Below are positions 21,463-32,720 of a stretch of 64,000 nucleotides of DNA, in pieces. The notes beneath the pieces are model-generated. The model was given only the letters and a program-made list of their open reading frames with translations, searched no databases and was not told where the DNA came from. Source of the stretch: Apoderus coryli (taxonomy: Eukaryota > Arthropoda > Insecta > Coleoptera > Attelabidae); NCBI GenBank assembly GCA_911728435.2, contig OU452200.1, positions 39,385,715 to 39,449,714 on the forward strand. Reading direction: 5' to 3'. Every line of letters begins with the position of its first letter. Position 1 is the first letter of the stretch. Made by a program: the position numbers and the translations under genes.

Positions 21463-22020
21463 TATGAGGGTTGCCTATTATATTTCGGGATTAGAGAACA
21501 AAAACAAATATTAATCATCGAAAATCAATTTATTGTTTTTCAAAATATTCCCCATGAAGATCTATACACTTTTGCATGCGTTTGAACCAATTATCGAAGC
21601 ACTTTTGCCACTCTGATTGAGGTATCTCCAAAACATGCATTCTGAATGCAGCAACCGCTTCTTCAGGTGTCAAAAAACGTTGATCTCTCAGTTTATTTTT
21701 AACGTACGGGAATAAAAAGAAGTCATTCGGTGTCAAGTCAGGACTATACGGCAGATGACTCATCAAATCGATGTTTTGGGTGCTCAAAAATGCAGTTGGT
21801 TGAGCCGATGTGTGAGAGCTCGCATTGTCGTGGTGAAGAGTGATCCGTCTTGGCGGTTGGTTTTCCTGATTTCTTGGAAGACAACTGGCAAACAAATGGG
21901 TTTGTACCACTCAGAATTGACTATTCTGCGTTGTTCTAGTGGTACGGTTGCGACACGTCCAGTTTTTCCGAAAAAACAGGCGACCATTTGCTTGGAAGTG
22001 CTTCGTGCGCGAATAATGTT
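21463..22020 (-). pseudogene. Mariner (DD34D) element, 3' part, 5'-truncated
   Basis: The frame 21910-21530 holds the second catalytic block (LHHDNASSHTS), then YSPDLTPNDFFLFPYVKNKL with the third Asp, and a natural C-terminus (CIDLHGEYFEKQ and stop). The right-hand TIR (GAGGGTTGCCTATTATATTT) lies at 21466-21485. The part encoding the helix-turn-helix and first Asp is lost at about 22020, where similarity to the full copy at 44109-45303 stops. Confidence 0.88.
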
Positions 22021-22111
22021 TGTTTAAACTGATAAAATAGATTGTATATTGTTTTTCGGAGTCGTTTAGGCGGTTTGGCCTCTCCTCACTTCGACCTTCG
22101 ATCTTTTGTGA

Positions 22112-22461
22112 ATGACTCTAATCTATGAATTGCCCAGCTGTCCCACACTTTTCATAAAGTTGATGATTTCTCTGGGGGCTAAATTCCTTGCCTCGTCGGG
22201 TGTTAGGGTCACCCCTCCAAGGTGTTTTAGCCTTTTGCAGAAAAGTGCCATGCATTCGCAGAGCACGTGTTCTGTTGTCTCTGTTGCGTCTTCGCAAAAC
22301 CGACAAGTGTCGTCCTCGGTTAGGCCCATCTTTTTGAGATGGTACTTCACTGGGTGGTGTCCCGTCAAAAGGCCTGTAATTCGCATTAAGTCGCTTCTCT
22401 CCAGTTGGATAAGCTTCCCTGCGTAACTGATAAAATAACTCCCGACTATGGAAAAGTGCAA
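22112..22461 (-). pseudogene. LINE polyprotein end with Cys-rich motif
   Basis: The frame reads LMRITGLLTGHHPVKYHLKK, then MGLTEDDTCRFCEDATETTE and HVLCECMALFCKRLKHLG. The order L-T-G-H-x3-x-x-H-L, C-R-x-C, E-T-x-x-H-x-L-x-x-C is the segment that follows the RNase H region in R1/jockey/LOA-type LINEs. Only this end survives, abutting the truncated mariner. The clade cannot be fixed from this. Confidence 0.72.
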
Positions 22462-22564
22462 AAGATATTTGACGTTTTGACGATTTTCGTAACCTTAATA
22501 CTTAATATTTTATACAAAAATACGGATTCAATCTACAGTTTTTTTTTATTGTCACAAAAAATTA

Positions 22565-22755
22565 ATTAATAATATCATTGTCCTACCTAAATTGCAGAAC
22601 CCATCAAGCAAGGCACAGGTTTCAACTTTAATGACTTTGTTTGGTATAGGGCGATCATTCAAGCCCTCAGAAACTTTCGCTAATGACCCACACCAGGCAT
22701 GTAGTCTTTGCCCTTCATAATATCATTGTCCTGCCTAGATTTCACAACCCAGACC
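22565..22755 (+). repeat. Second locus of the ~158-bp satellite
   Basis: ATATCATTGTCC, AACCCATCAAGCAA, GGTTTCAACTTTAATG and TTTGGTATAGGGCG follow the units at 3641-4014. About 1.2 units are present, the GCATG...CATGC core partly lost. Confidence 0.75.
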
Positions 22756-22759
22756 TTTT

Positions 22760-23270
22760 CCACATAAAATAACTTTATTCCTGTTGTCAAATAAATGTGT
22801 GTCATATTTTCATAGCTTTGTTTTTCACAAATCATCTTCAGTTTATCAATTTGTCAGATAAAATGCGACCCACACAAGTTTAAACAAGATTTTTTTCCGT
22901 GCCTCTTACACGCGGCTCAATATTCCCTCTCGCAGATCCACATTCACAGCTGTAAAGAAGAGAAAATAGTTTAAATCTGGTCTATATCAGCGCATTTATG
23001 TAATCACTTCCCATTAACAGATGAGCGCTTTTGCGGGTGTTGGTTTTACCGATTCCCAATTGACGACTTGATTGGATGTGACCCAGTTATTTGATTTTTA
23101 TTCGCTTATTTGCTTTCTCTCATTCAACTGCGAATCAAACAAAAGCGTATTTTGTCTCATTTTGTTATATGTAATTTGTATTTTGATGAGAGGAAAGCGT
23201 AAACGAAGTCCTATTGGAAAGAATAAGGCTTTTGTAAATTGGAGTATTTATATCGTTTGAATTAAAGTCG
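22760..23270. other. No gene recognised
   Basis: AT-rich; the frame at 23072-23260 has no domain or splice support. Confidence 0.5.
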
Positions 23271-23764
23271 ATATAGTCCGGTCAATTTAGACATTCGAAG
23301 TTACCTAAATTCCCACCAAGCTGAAAATCAGTAGGATTGTTTAAAATATTATTAAAAATAAAATTTGAAAGTTTCCCATCTTTCTCCTCTATGGAAAAAA
23401 TTTTATTTAAGGCCAAAACAATTGAGTTTTTCGCGATTTTCAGCAAAACGGTAAGTTTTATCATAAAAGTACATTAGACAAAAATTGTAGATCATAAAAT
23501 CTATAAAAATAGATCAATACTTTTTTTTCGTACAAGTCACCGTTTTTGAGATATAACGATTCAAAAAGTTGTAATCGTCATAATATGCACACCTTTCCAC
23601 GCCACCTATGAGGTAGTGTACTTAGCGCGTTTTTTTTAACGTGGTTTCCCCAGTAGGCTTATTCCACGGGTCAGTTGTGATCCTGTTTAATTTAAAACTA
23701 TTGCAAAATAATGGATATTAGCAGAGATTGAAAAGATAAAAGCAATTGAAGTTAAAAAAAAGTA

Positions 23765-24115
23765 GTGAAATTTACTCGTCTGAGTCACAACTTTCAAATT
23801 CTTGTTCTTGTTCGTCTTGTTCTTCTTCATCTTCATCCTGCGTACATGTAAACTGCGTTAATAGCGATGTATCGCATGTCGCCTCGTTGGAATCAAACGG
23901 CGATTCAATATTAGAGCACGACCGGCCTTGATAACAAAACAGTCCGATTTTTGCAACCACATTTAGCACTGCACCCCTTTTTACATTTGCAAAAAATTGT
24001 GTTCAGCAGTTTTTCCGGCGCAGGTGGAAGTAGAGTTTGGACTGGTTCTAATGAATTGTTGACCAACTTCCAACCCCAGTCTGTAGGGTCTAGCTGATTA
24101 TCAAGCCACACTTGA
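23765..24115 (-). pseudogene. C-terminus of a Cys-rich transposon-associated protein
   Basis: The minus strand reads DPTDWGWKLVNNSLEPVQ, LLPPAPEKLLNTIFCKCKKG, then CSAKCGCK. In the next frame it continues GLFCYQGRSCSNIESPF and ends in a very acidic tail (CTQDEDEEEQDEQEQEFES and stop). The layout G-W...L-P-P-A-P-x-x-L-L-x-x-I-x-C-x-C followed by a Cys/Lys cluster is a C-terminus I associate with multi-copy arthropod proteins of unknown function. One frameshift at an A-run near 23950 separates the halves. The Cys cluster suggests metal binding; the role is unknown. Confidence 0.6.
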
Positions 24116-24384
24116 CCTTGGTACTATACCCGAAAAAGATGTTGATGAGCAGCAACTGAGGTTGGAGGAAGACAAGCTAATTGTACTTGTTTTTTACTTT
24201 TGGTTTTTTAACAAAACATGCATATCTATATTTATCTAAGCAGGTAGTTTTTTTAGGAGTTCCGTACATAGGAAAAAGAAAGCGAATGCCGTTAGTGATA
24301 ATTTCTTGTCGAGTTGAATTACTATTTTTAAAAACACACACATTGAACTAATTTTTCAAACACGCTAAGTACACTACGTTATAG

Positions 24385-25513
24385 CCCAGTAAACACACAT
24401 ACATACATTTTTAAACGTAAAATCAACGTGTCATTGGTTGATTAAACGTTACGCTTAAAGATTAACCGTTTGATTTTGGTACAAAATAACACCGTTTTAA
24501 TTCAACGTTTTTAATACGAACATTTCTGACCAAAATCTAACTTCAGAAAACTTTTAGGTTAATATGACGTTATTTTGAATATTAAATTTATTATAGTATA
24601 ATACGTTTTTTTTAACATACTTTCTAACATAATGTCTAACCATATTCAGCTATTCACACGTTTTTCTAACGTTTTAATAGTATATTAATAGGTCTAATAA
24701 AATTAACGTTTTTTATACGTTAAAACCAACGCATAATAAATTAATCTTAAGTAATAGAAACAAAAAACGTCTTGTGGTATTTTCCTAACGAAAATATAAC
24801 AGTCATTATCTTTATGTTAAAATAACGTACTAAGCGGATCGCATGTTTGCGGTTTTTAACGTTTCTCGAAACCAATAAAACGTGTAGGAACAAAACTTTT
24901 ACTAGTGTACTCAACTTTCCAAATTCGACAGGGTAAGTGACTGTCACTGTCAGAACCAATACGATGGTTTCCCACCTTTTAAAAAACGCCGATTTATTAA
25001 CAGTGAGAAAAACGTGTTAGAAAAAACCTACCTACATTGATCATTTTTAATAGTGTAAAAACGTATTTTTAATACGTTATTTTTATTAATAAAAATGTGG
25101 TTTGTTAAATCGCGGTGAGGAATCCTTTTGGTTCTGACGGTCACTTGATTCGATATTCGAAATACCTATTTTTTTGCATTAAACTAAACGAATGTAATGT
25201 CTTAAAAATACAAGTACACGTTTTTTCAATGTTCTTTAGAAAAGTTGTTTAAAAATAAATATCTAACAATAAAATTCGTGTATATATCGTTTATTTTCTA
25301 CGTGTATCCGATGTATTCTGAAAACGTTTTAAAAATATTATTATCAACGTGGTTTTGACGTGTTTTGAACACCACACAAAGTTGTTATTTATTCACTAAT
25401 ATAAAACGATTTTCTTTACACGATGTATGTAACGTTTAATAAAAACACGATTTTAATTAAACGTTATTAGTAAATTTGAACGTTTTTTTTTTTACGTACG
25501 TGTGTTTATTGGG
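24385..25513. mobile_element. Nested 1.13-kb TIR element rich in ACGTT
   Basis: The ends CCCAGTAAACACAC and GTGTGTTTATTGGG are inverted and flanked by AG (24383-24384, 25514-25515). The uninterrupted target is recoverable from the other TIR as ATAGGTGG. The interior is AT-rich and unusually full of AACGT/ACGTT words on both strands, with no open frame of note. A non-autonomous element. Confidence 0.72.
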
Positions 25514-25859
25514 AGGTGGCGCGGAAACGTGTGCATATTATGACGATTATAACTTTTTGAATCGTTATATCTCAAAAACGGTGGCTCGTAGGAAAAAAAG
25601 TATTGATACATTTTTTGTAGATAATTTTATGATCTACAATTTTTGTCTGAAGTATTTTTATGAGAAAACTTACCGTTTTGCTGAAAATCGCGAAAAACTC
25701 ATTTTTTTTTACCTTTGACCTTGAATAAATTTTTTTCCATACAGGACAAATTTTGTTTTTAATCATATTTTTAACAATCTTACTGATTTTCAGCTTGATG
25801 GGAATTTAGGTAGCTGTACTCTTATTTTTTATCTAAATTGACCGGACTAATAGATATTG

Positions 25860-26890
25860 CTTGGTAATCTGGAAGAGATTGTTGAAGTGTGGAGGCTTCA
25901 ATTGAAAAAACAACAGTAGGAATGCACAAAACGTCAGGTAGATTTTTTAAATATTGTTTAGGGATAGGTATCGAATACAAATAGTTTGAGGTGTTATGGG
26001 CTATCTTGCTTTGAATGAATAAAAATATTCTGTACTAGAGGGGACAAGAAAACCCAATGTTGGAGCGTGTACTTTTAATTCTATAACACCGCATTTGCAT
26101 TAGATTTCAATTCTTACTATTATTAATTATTACATATTATTATGTAGTAGAAGTTCATGTAAATTAACTTAAAAGTGGAGTAATTTGCTGAGGAGCTGAC
26201 TAGCTGCTACTGATTTCTTCAAATTAGGAACATGTCTCCAATAATAATGACTATGAACGCAAATAACAAAACACTATAACAAATAATAACCCTTAAAAAA
26301 ACACATACATGTATCATCTCTATATCTCTAATCTAACAATTTCATTTTCAAAACACTCCCAACAGCGTTTCGCTTTGTTTGATTTAAAATAATTATTCAA
26401 GGAAAATTTCATTAATTCAAACTCCTGTGTAAAATACTGCTCTTATCCGATTGTTTCCTTCAAATGTAATTCAATCTTTTACTATAGAAATTTTCCAAAG
26501 AGCGTTACAGAAGAATGGACGTATGTATATAATATACCTCTGGCTATGTAGGATGTATTTATATACATAGAGGATTCCAAAAATGGAGCAGAAAGTAAAT
26601 TTGATTTATATTCTTGCACATCATCAAACGCTAAAGCGGTGGATTGTTATTGGATGACGTGCCAAGAAACAGAGTTTAAAATAAACGTCATAAATACATA
26701 ATAAACTGTTTTCGTCGATTTAGCTAGGATTATATTTGATGAAATCCTAACACGACACACGACACGTGACTGTGTAGATAAGGGATTATTGTAAAATACA
26801 AAACATTTGTCTTTACGAAAAAAAGGGTTCTTTTATGAAATCATTATAAAACATTAAGATTCTTGTTGAGTGTTTTGCAAGGACAAAAAT
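25860..26890. other. No gene recognised
   Basis: About 1 kb of AT-rich sequence between two TIR elements. Nothing supported. Confidence 0.55.
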
Positions 26891-26936
26891 AACAAACAGG
26901 GGGGCTTTATTTGAAATCGGTGCAACTTTGCGTGTA

Positions 26937-26956
26937 CGCAAATGACGTCATTTGCG
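26937..26956. repeat. Perfect 20-bp palindrome
   Basis: CGCAAATGACGTCATTTGCG is its own reverse complement and lies 38 bp inside the left end of the TIR element. It contains TGACGTCA, the CRE-type site. It could bind a transposase or host factor (inference). Confidence 0.85.
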
Positions 26957-27743
26957 ATTACAAAATGGTGCACGGCTTATTTGAAATGCACTGCGAACGA
27001 TATGAATTTACACCACTCGCAACTTTTGCGCATGGGGGTATACCGATCGCAAGTCAACTTTCGTACACGCAATGCATGACAAGACGTCAGTTTATTTTTG
27101 ACATTTCACATCAAATAAATTTTAATTTTGGTTATCGCGTGGTGGATCTTTTAATAATTTTGTTAGTTTAAAAGTTCTGAGTTATTTCAGGTGGTTTATG
27201 TTTTAAATATGAATTTTAAAAATTTAATTGATAATAATGTATTGCCAGGTCTTGAAGTGGCGGGATGTTAATTGGAATGAGTTTTTCAGTAAAATAATGA
27301 AAATATTAATCTGTATAAGGTATTCGATAAGAGAGTCTGTTGAAGTTTCCTTTGTAGTAGGATTTCTTGATACAACTGAAAAACTTTCATTTCGTATGTC
27401 GAGAAAATGTTACTTAAATTTATTGTGTATATAATTTGAAGATAATCTAATGCTAGGAAGTCAGGAAGTAAAAAAAGTCACATTCTCAACAGTTTATTTT
27501 TAGCTATATATATGTATATTAAATTATACACAATGATAATAATAAATATGTACATAATTACACGTTGCCTGAAATTCGTGAGGGGCACATTCCACTACTA
27601 CGAATCATGGTACATGTACCATGAATATGAATAAGTACCTACCTCCAGTCTGCATGTGCGTTTTGTATTTGTACTTACAAAACCTAAAAGCAAGATTTCC
27701 ACAAACACCCGTATTATTAAGTAAATCAATAAATAAATGCCCA

Positions 27744-27878
27744 ACCTCTAGAGTAACTTCTGTTGCAGTTATATAATATGATTTCTTCTCCATTATGACA
27801 TTTATTCTTACTACAGGAAGCATAGTCCACTTATCTGTTTTCCTGTGTTCTCCAAGCTGTAAAATCTTCAAAAGTTCT
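27744..27878 (-). pseudogene. Zinc-finger-like N-terminal remnant (MULE/FLYWCH-type family?)
   Basis: The frame gives RTFEDFTAWRTQENR, a stop, then VDYASCSKNKCHNGEEIILY and NCNRSYSRG. The order T-F-x-D-F-x-x-W ... C ... Y-x-C-N-R-S resembles the domain found in repeated arthropod proteins associated with MULE transposases. One in-frame stop; the rest is not visible. The family link is moderate. Confidence 0.45.
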
Positions 27879-28347
27879 AAAATGTAAAACAGATTGTAAT
27901 CTTTGCTATAACCATAACCAAAGATTAATGTACATTAATCTTTGCCATAACCAACGCTGGAACCAAAGTTTATCCAATATATAAATATAGACTTTGCTAA
28001 AATTAAACACAAAATATTAAATAACAAATGTCTGTATATCTATACAGCAATGGTATTTCTGTTTAGAACAAACTCGACACAGTTCGAATATTAGCAATGA
28101 AAACTGCTCTTTTAAGCAAAACAAACAATAATATGATTATGATGAAAATCGTGTACAAATTTGCAAAATTGTTTAGTATATTGGTATAGCGCCAAACAAC
28201 AAACAAAAATAATAAATCAATGCTTTACAATAAATTCACAGATTAGGGAGTATTAAATAAATTACTAATAAAAACAATCCCGAAAACTAATATTAATTTA
28301 AAAAATTCTAACCTTAAAACATCAAACCAATAACAAATATATGTCAT

Positions 28348-28396
28348 CGAAAACATAGAATAAGAAAGCTACGTAGTTTTCTTATTCTATGTCGAA
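28348..28396. repeat. 15-bp-arm palindrome with CTACGTAG centre
   Basis: ACATAGAATAAGAAA and TTTCTTATTCTATGT flank GCTACGTAGT, itself palindromic. It lies within the right half of the GGGGGG-ended element. Confidence 0.75.
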
Positions 28397-28689
28397 ATTT
28401 CATAAAATCCAAACACTTGATTGGTTGATCTCTACAAAGATAACTGGCAACGTAGCGAGTGAGTGCATCCTTTGCGTGCACGCAAGTAGGGATGCACACG
28501 TTTAATCGCAATTTCAAATAAAGCTATTCGCCCAAAACAAGTTGCGCATACGAACAAATTAACGCAACTTTGCATGCACGTAAATATTTGCGATCGATTC
28601 AAATAAAGCCCCCCAGGACGAAAAACAATTTTCTGTCCGGCAAAGTTCCCATAATATAGACAAAATAAACTGTTGCCCTCGAAGCACGA

Positions 28690-30465
28690 ATAGCTCTCCA
28701 TATTTAAGTGTAAAAGTAATAATTTTATGACCTTGTTGTCATTTATCTAAATTTAATAAATTTTTGTTTTGTTTTAGACATCAGATATTTTGTTTAAGTA
28801 TCGGGTTTTGTTCATTTTTCTTCTCTTTGGAGGCACTATTTATTTATACGTACATATTTCATATTTCAGTTCTTGTACGCAAAATAATTGATTTTTTTTA
28901 GTTTTATTATAAAATTTATTTTGCCCCCTTTTCTACTATTTACGAACGCCTATGTAAACAAAATTGTTATACTGCATGTTGTAGGTTATCTTATATCAAA
29001 GCCATATATAAGTAGCCAATGTTTCTGTTATATTTGGAAAAACATTTTTTTTTCGTTTTTGACCTTTTTTGAATGCCTGTGTGAACCAGCTCATTTATAT
29101 AAAACATTTTTTAGCTTAATTAATTAAATTAAAATGTAAATTTTTTTATATTTAACGAGATGAATTGGTGTTAAAAATACACGACAAAAATTAATGTTCC
29201 ATAGGCGTCCGTGAAAATTCTATAGAAGGGTCAGAAAAAATTTGTATCCATGATAACTCAAAAACCACTTAACGGATTTTAACCACATTTGGTACGAAAA
29301 TACTACAGGATATTTATAGGTGGTGATTAACATTGAGCGTAGGCAAGGGGTTTTAAAGAGGGGTCAAAAATTTAAAAAATCATAGTTCTTAAACTTATCC
29401 AAAATATTGAATAATTTTTTATAGTTGTGATAAAATATAACCTAAAAAATGTTACATAAAAGAATTAGTTCACACAGGCGTTCGAAAATAGTCTTAAAAA
29501 AGGGTCAAAAACGAAAAAAAATGTTTCCCAAATATACCAGAAAAATTGGCTAATTATATATAGCTTTCATATAAGATAACCTAAAAAATGCAGCATAAAA
29601 TTTTTATTTACAAAGGCGTTCGTAAATAGTAAAAACAGGGTAAAATAAAAAAAAATTAAAATGTAAAAAATTTTATATTTAACTAGAATTGGTGTTAAAA
29701 ATACACGACAAAAATTAATGTTCCATAGGCGTCCGTGAAAATTCTATAAAAGGGTCAGAAAAAATTTGTATCCATGATAACTCAAAAACCACTTAACGGA
29801 TAACCTACAACATGCAGCATAACAATTTTGTTTACATAGGCGTTCGTAAATAGTAGAAAAGGGGGCTAAATAAATTTTATAATAAAACTAAAAAAAATTA
29901 ATTAATTTGCGTTCAAGAACTTGGCCTAGACAGATCTAGGCCAGTATTTTATTAGCAGATATTTTATATTTCAGAAAATATAAAATATCTGCGTATAAAT
30001 AGTGCCTCGAAAGAGAAGAAAAAGGCACAAAACCCGATACTTAAAAAAAAATAGCTGATGTCTAAAACAAAACAAAGATTTATTAAATTTAGATAAATAT
30101 TTTAGGTTATATTCAATTAAATGCATAAAAAATTAAGGAGTATTTCGGATAAGTTTAAGAACTAGGATTTTTTTTTAATTTTTAAACCCTCTTTTAAACC
30201 CCTTGCCTACGCTAAATGTTTCCCAAAATCTAATCAGCTCCTTGCTATGTTCAATAGTATTTCTGTACCAAATTTGGTTAAAATCTGTTAAGCGGTATTT
30301 GCGTTTTCGTGGATACAGACAGACAGACATTTTTTTAAAACTACTTATTTATGTATAAAATTACCAAAAACAAGTATTTCCGGTGAAATTAAAAATTTCT
30401 TTTTTTCATGAAACTAATAGTCTCCATATTATATATATTACATAATATATGATATGGAGAGCTAA
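28690..30465. mobile_element. Inverted composite repeat, edges CTCTCCATAT / ATATGGAGAG
   Basis: 28745-29116 and 29796-30100 are inverted copies of each other. The block 29138-29276 recurs directly at 29661-29799. 29430-29650 is an inverted, diverged version of 28900-29116. A related copy lies at 50372-51350. The text (AACTCAAAAACCACTTAACG, CAGACAGACAG) is like the UTRs of insect retroelements. No ORF. The structure suggests repeated self-insertion or a foldback family. Confidence 0.7.
29937..29992. repeat. Two adjacent short palindromes
   Basis: GGCCTAGA/TCTAGGCC around CA, then a 17-bp-arm hairpin starting GCAGATATTTTATATTT with a 4-nt loop. Together they form a private insertion in the right arm of the composite repeat; the matching left arm lacks it. 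Confidence 0.75.
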
Positions 30466-30469
30466 TAAT

Positions 30470-30975
30470 GCACATAAATTATTTATTTATTTGTTCTATT
30501 GCAATTATTACAATCATTAATCACCGGTTGAACTTATTTCGATGGTAAATGGGCAACATTACTTCTTGTGTTAATACCAGAGATTTCACCTTTCGTTTTA
30601 AAAATCATATTAGCTACTTCAAATTTACTATTAAGAGATTCTTCAATGTATCCTTTAGCACAGTTGCCGACTTCCATCCACCATGCTTCTTTAAACTAGT
30701 CCAATCTGCGCCAGACTTAACCAATATTGACGCAGGGTATCGGCGAAAACTGATGAATTCCTACCATTCGTTTGCAGCCAGACAAGTACAAAAAAAATAG
30801 TGGCCAAAATTTAATTTTAATAAAAAAAAAGACTTTTTTTCAGATATTCTTAATAATAATCTTTTACCACAATTATCAATCACGTTTTGCAATCAAAATT
30901 GTTGTCAATGGTTGATATCTGCTCGATAATGTTCGTTTTAGCTCGTGAACTGTTGTAGGATTATTGCTGTACACT
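30470..30975. other. No gene recognised
   Basis: The 83-codon frame at 30549-30800 has no recognisable domain. Confidence 0.5.
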
Positions 30976-30980
30976 TTCGA

Positions 30981-31290
30981 TTTCAGAAAAACCTAAAGGC
31001 GTCAATTCGCACGATCTAGGTGGCCAATTTACTCCTTCTCTACGAGAAATAATGCGATTTTAGAACTTTTCTTGCCAAATATCCATTGTTTCTCTTGCTG
31101 TGTGACAAGTGGCACCATTCTGTTGAAACCACATATTCCCTACGTCTGAATCATCAATTTTCCGCCACAAAAAGCTTCGGATCATCTTCTTGTAGCGATT
31201 TCCACTTTCGTTTTCAATAAAATATGGTCCGATGATTCCTCTGGACCACAAACCACACGAAACCGTAACATTTTGTGGATTTAGTGGTTG
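30981..31290 (-). pseudogene. Mariner/Tc1-type transposase middle fragment
   Basis: The minus strand reads VWSRGIIGPYFIENESGNR, then MWFQQNGATCHTARETMDIW, a stop, and REGVNWPPRSCELTPL. The usual catalytic Asp of FQQDGAxCHTA is Asn here, an inactivating change on top of the stop. It is in opposite orientation to the remnant at 33085-33222. Confidence 0.78.
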
Positions 31291-31299
31291 CTTGTTGAC

Positions 31300-31848
31300 C
31301 CATTCAGCTGGAAATTATACTCAGAGAAATTTGATTCTTTTCGAACTCTATTTTCCGCAAACTACCAGTTTCGTGGCCTTTTTCTTTAACGAGGCAAATA
31401 ACCCTTGGCTATCTCTACTGAAACTTCCTCTCCTAGTATACGGTTGTGATTATTACCTCTTTTTAGCATCAAGTTTATCCAGGGGACATAGCTGACGCAC
31501 AAGTTTTAAATGAAATGTTCTATTTTCATATCTAAGATCAGCTCTTTTGCAATAATTCAAGATGTATGTCGAAATTGACATTTTCAGATCCAGAAATAAC
31601 CATATTCCAATAAGGAACCATTTATTAATGCTTTTTTGTAGGTGTCGTTGTAAATCATGATCAGTTCCTGTATAAAAATAAGTCCTAACTTTTTTTCTTT
31701 TAGTCAGCTGAAACTATTCAGCACTTTCATAAAAGTGCCACTTTTAGCATGATTTGTGACTTTATTCTCTTTCATTCAATTCAATTATCCAATAAAACCA
31801 ATTAAGCGAAAATATCAGGAAAAGGCAGTTTTTGCCTCAATATATATA
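31300..31848. other. No gene recognised
   Basis: The region may include further upstream remnants of the neighbouring transposase; nothing firm. Confidence 0.45.
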
Positions 31849-32397
31849 TACAGTGTGGACGAAAAGTCACACATGAATTTCAAGGAAAGTACGTCTACGT
31901 AACGTACGCACACACTCCACAAAAAATTGGTAGATTAGCTATAAAATTCACCCAAATTCAACCATTTACAAAATGGCACTAGTCATAGTTGTCATATTTA
32001 TTACTTTTCTTTGATATTTGCATCATTGTCAGATTTAGTTTAAGCTAATATAAAATATCAAATATATTTAACTGCAATAATATAGTTTTGTAAAAATAGA
32101 GCTTGGCTAATTTGTTTGTGGTTAATTAGGCATTTGCACTTGTGTCGGGTGTGTAAATAGATTTCGGATTGATCAATTGATTTCGGTATTACGCGAATAA
32201 TGAGGTAAACTTTTTCAAATAAAGTGTGGCATCCGCGATTATTGTAATTTTTCTTGATTGTTGCCAGATTTTCTATGAATTGAATTGAATGAAATATAAA
32301 TATTTGTTAAAGTAATCTATTGCAGAGAGAAGCATCAAGTATAGTAGGAAAATAAAATCACGTCTACTCCACAAAAAGTTAAATATATGTTCAAATC

Positions 32398-32450
32398 ATT
32401 ACCATAATGTCAAACATGTTTCGAGATTCATCTCATCGTCAGTGACAAAA
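32398..32450 (-). ncRNA. Hammerhead-ribozyme-like motif in MITE left arm
   Basis: Minus strand: stem I TGTCA/TGACA (5 bp), CTGACGA (32442-32436), stem II GAGAT/ATCTC with loop GA, GAAA (32422-32419), a two-pair stem III, and GTT as cleavage triplet. All core positions fit CUGANGA/GAAA. GUU is a weaker site than GUC. Confidence 0.65.
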
Positions 32451-32676
32451 AAATCACAGAAGTTCTCATAATAAGCTTAATTCAAACATCTATACATCTA
32501 AAAGATATTCCAATAATAGAAATTAATTCACAATCATACATGAAAGAGTGACTTACCAATTAGTGAAAAAAATTTTTTTTGTTAAAAAACATTATATAAC
32601 TAAAATAAAAATCAATTAAAATTTAGGTCATGAATTTTGAATTGCATTGAAGCTTATTATGACTTGTGTGATTTTT

Positions 32677-32720
32677 TGTCACTGCGATGAGATGAATCTC
32701 GAAACATGTTTGACATTATG
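32677..32720 (+). ncRNA. Hammerhead-like motif in MITE right arm, core damaged
   Basis: Same text as the left arm but the core reads CTGCGA: one A is missing from CUGANGA. Stem I (TGTCA/TGACA), stem II and GAAA are kept. Expected inactive. Confidence 0.5.

Larger units (their letters stand above)
23274..25849. mobile_element. DNA transposon with ~340-bp TIRs, right TIR split by another element
   Basis: The ends TAGTCCGGTCAATTTAGA and its inverse are flanked by ATA on both sides. The left TIR runs from 23274 to about 23629. Its inverse lies at 25514-25849 plus 24361-24384, separated by a complete 1.1-kb insertion. Without that insertion the element is about 1.45 kb. It holds the end of a Cys-rich protein gene on the minus strand but no recognisable transposase core, so it is probably an internally deleted derivative. 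The superfamily is not clear from the ends. Confidence 0.82.
26899..28614. mobile_element. 1.7-kb TIR element beginning GGGGGGCTTTATTTGAA
   Basis: Both ends carry six G then CTTTATTTGAA in inverted orientation, and the similarity continues patchily (GCAACTTTGCGTG with CATGCAAAGTTGC). The subterminal region has a perfect 20-bp palindrome. AGGACAAAAA (26880-26889) and AGGACGAAAAA (28615-28625) lie near the two ends but not symmetrically, so the target duplication is unsettled. It encloses a zinc-finger-like coding remnant. A Mutator-like assignment is possible, not shown. Confidence 0.68.
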
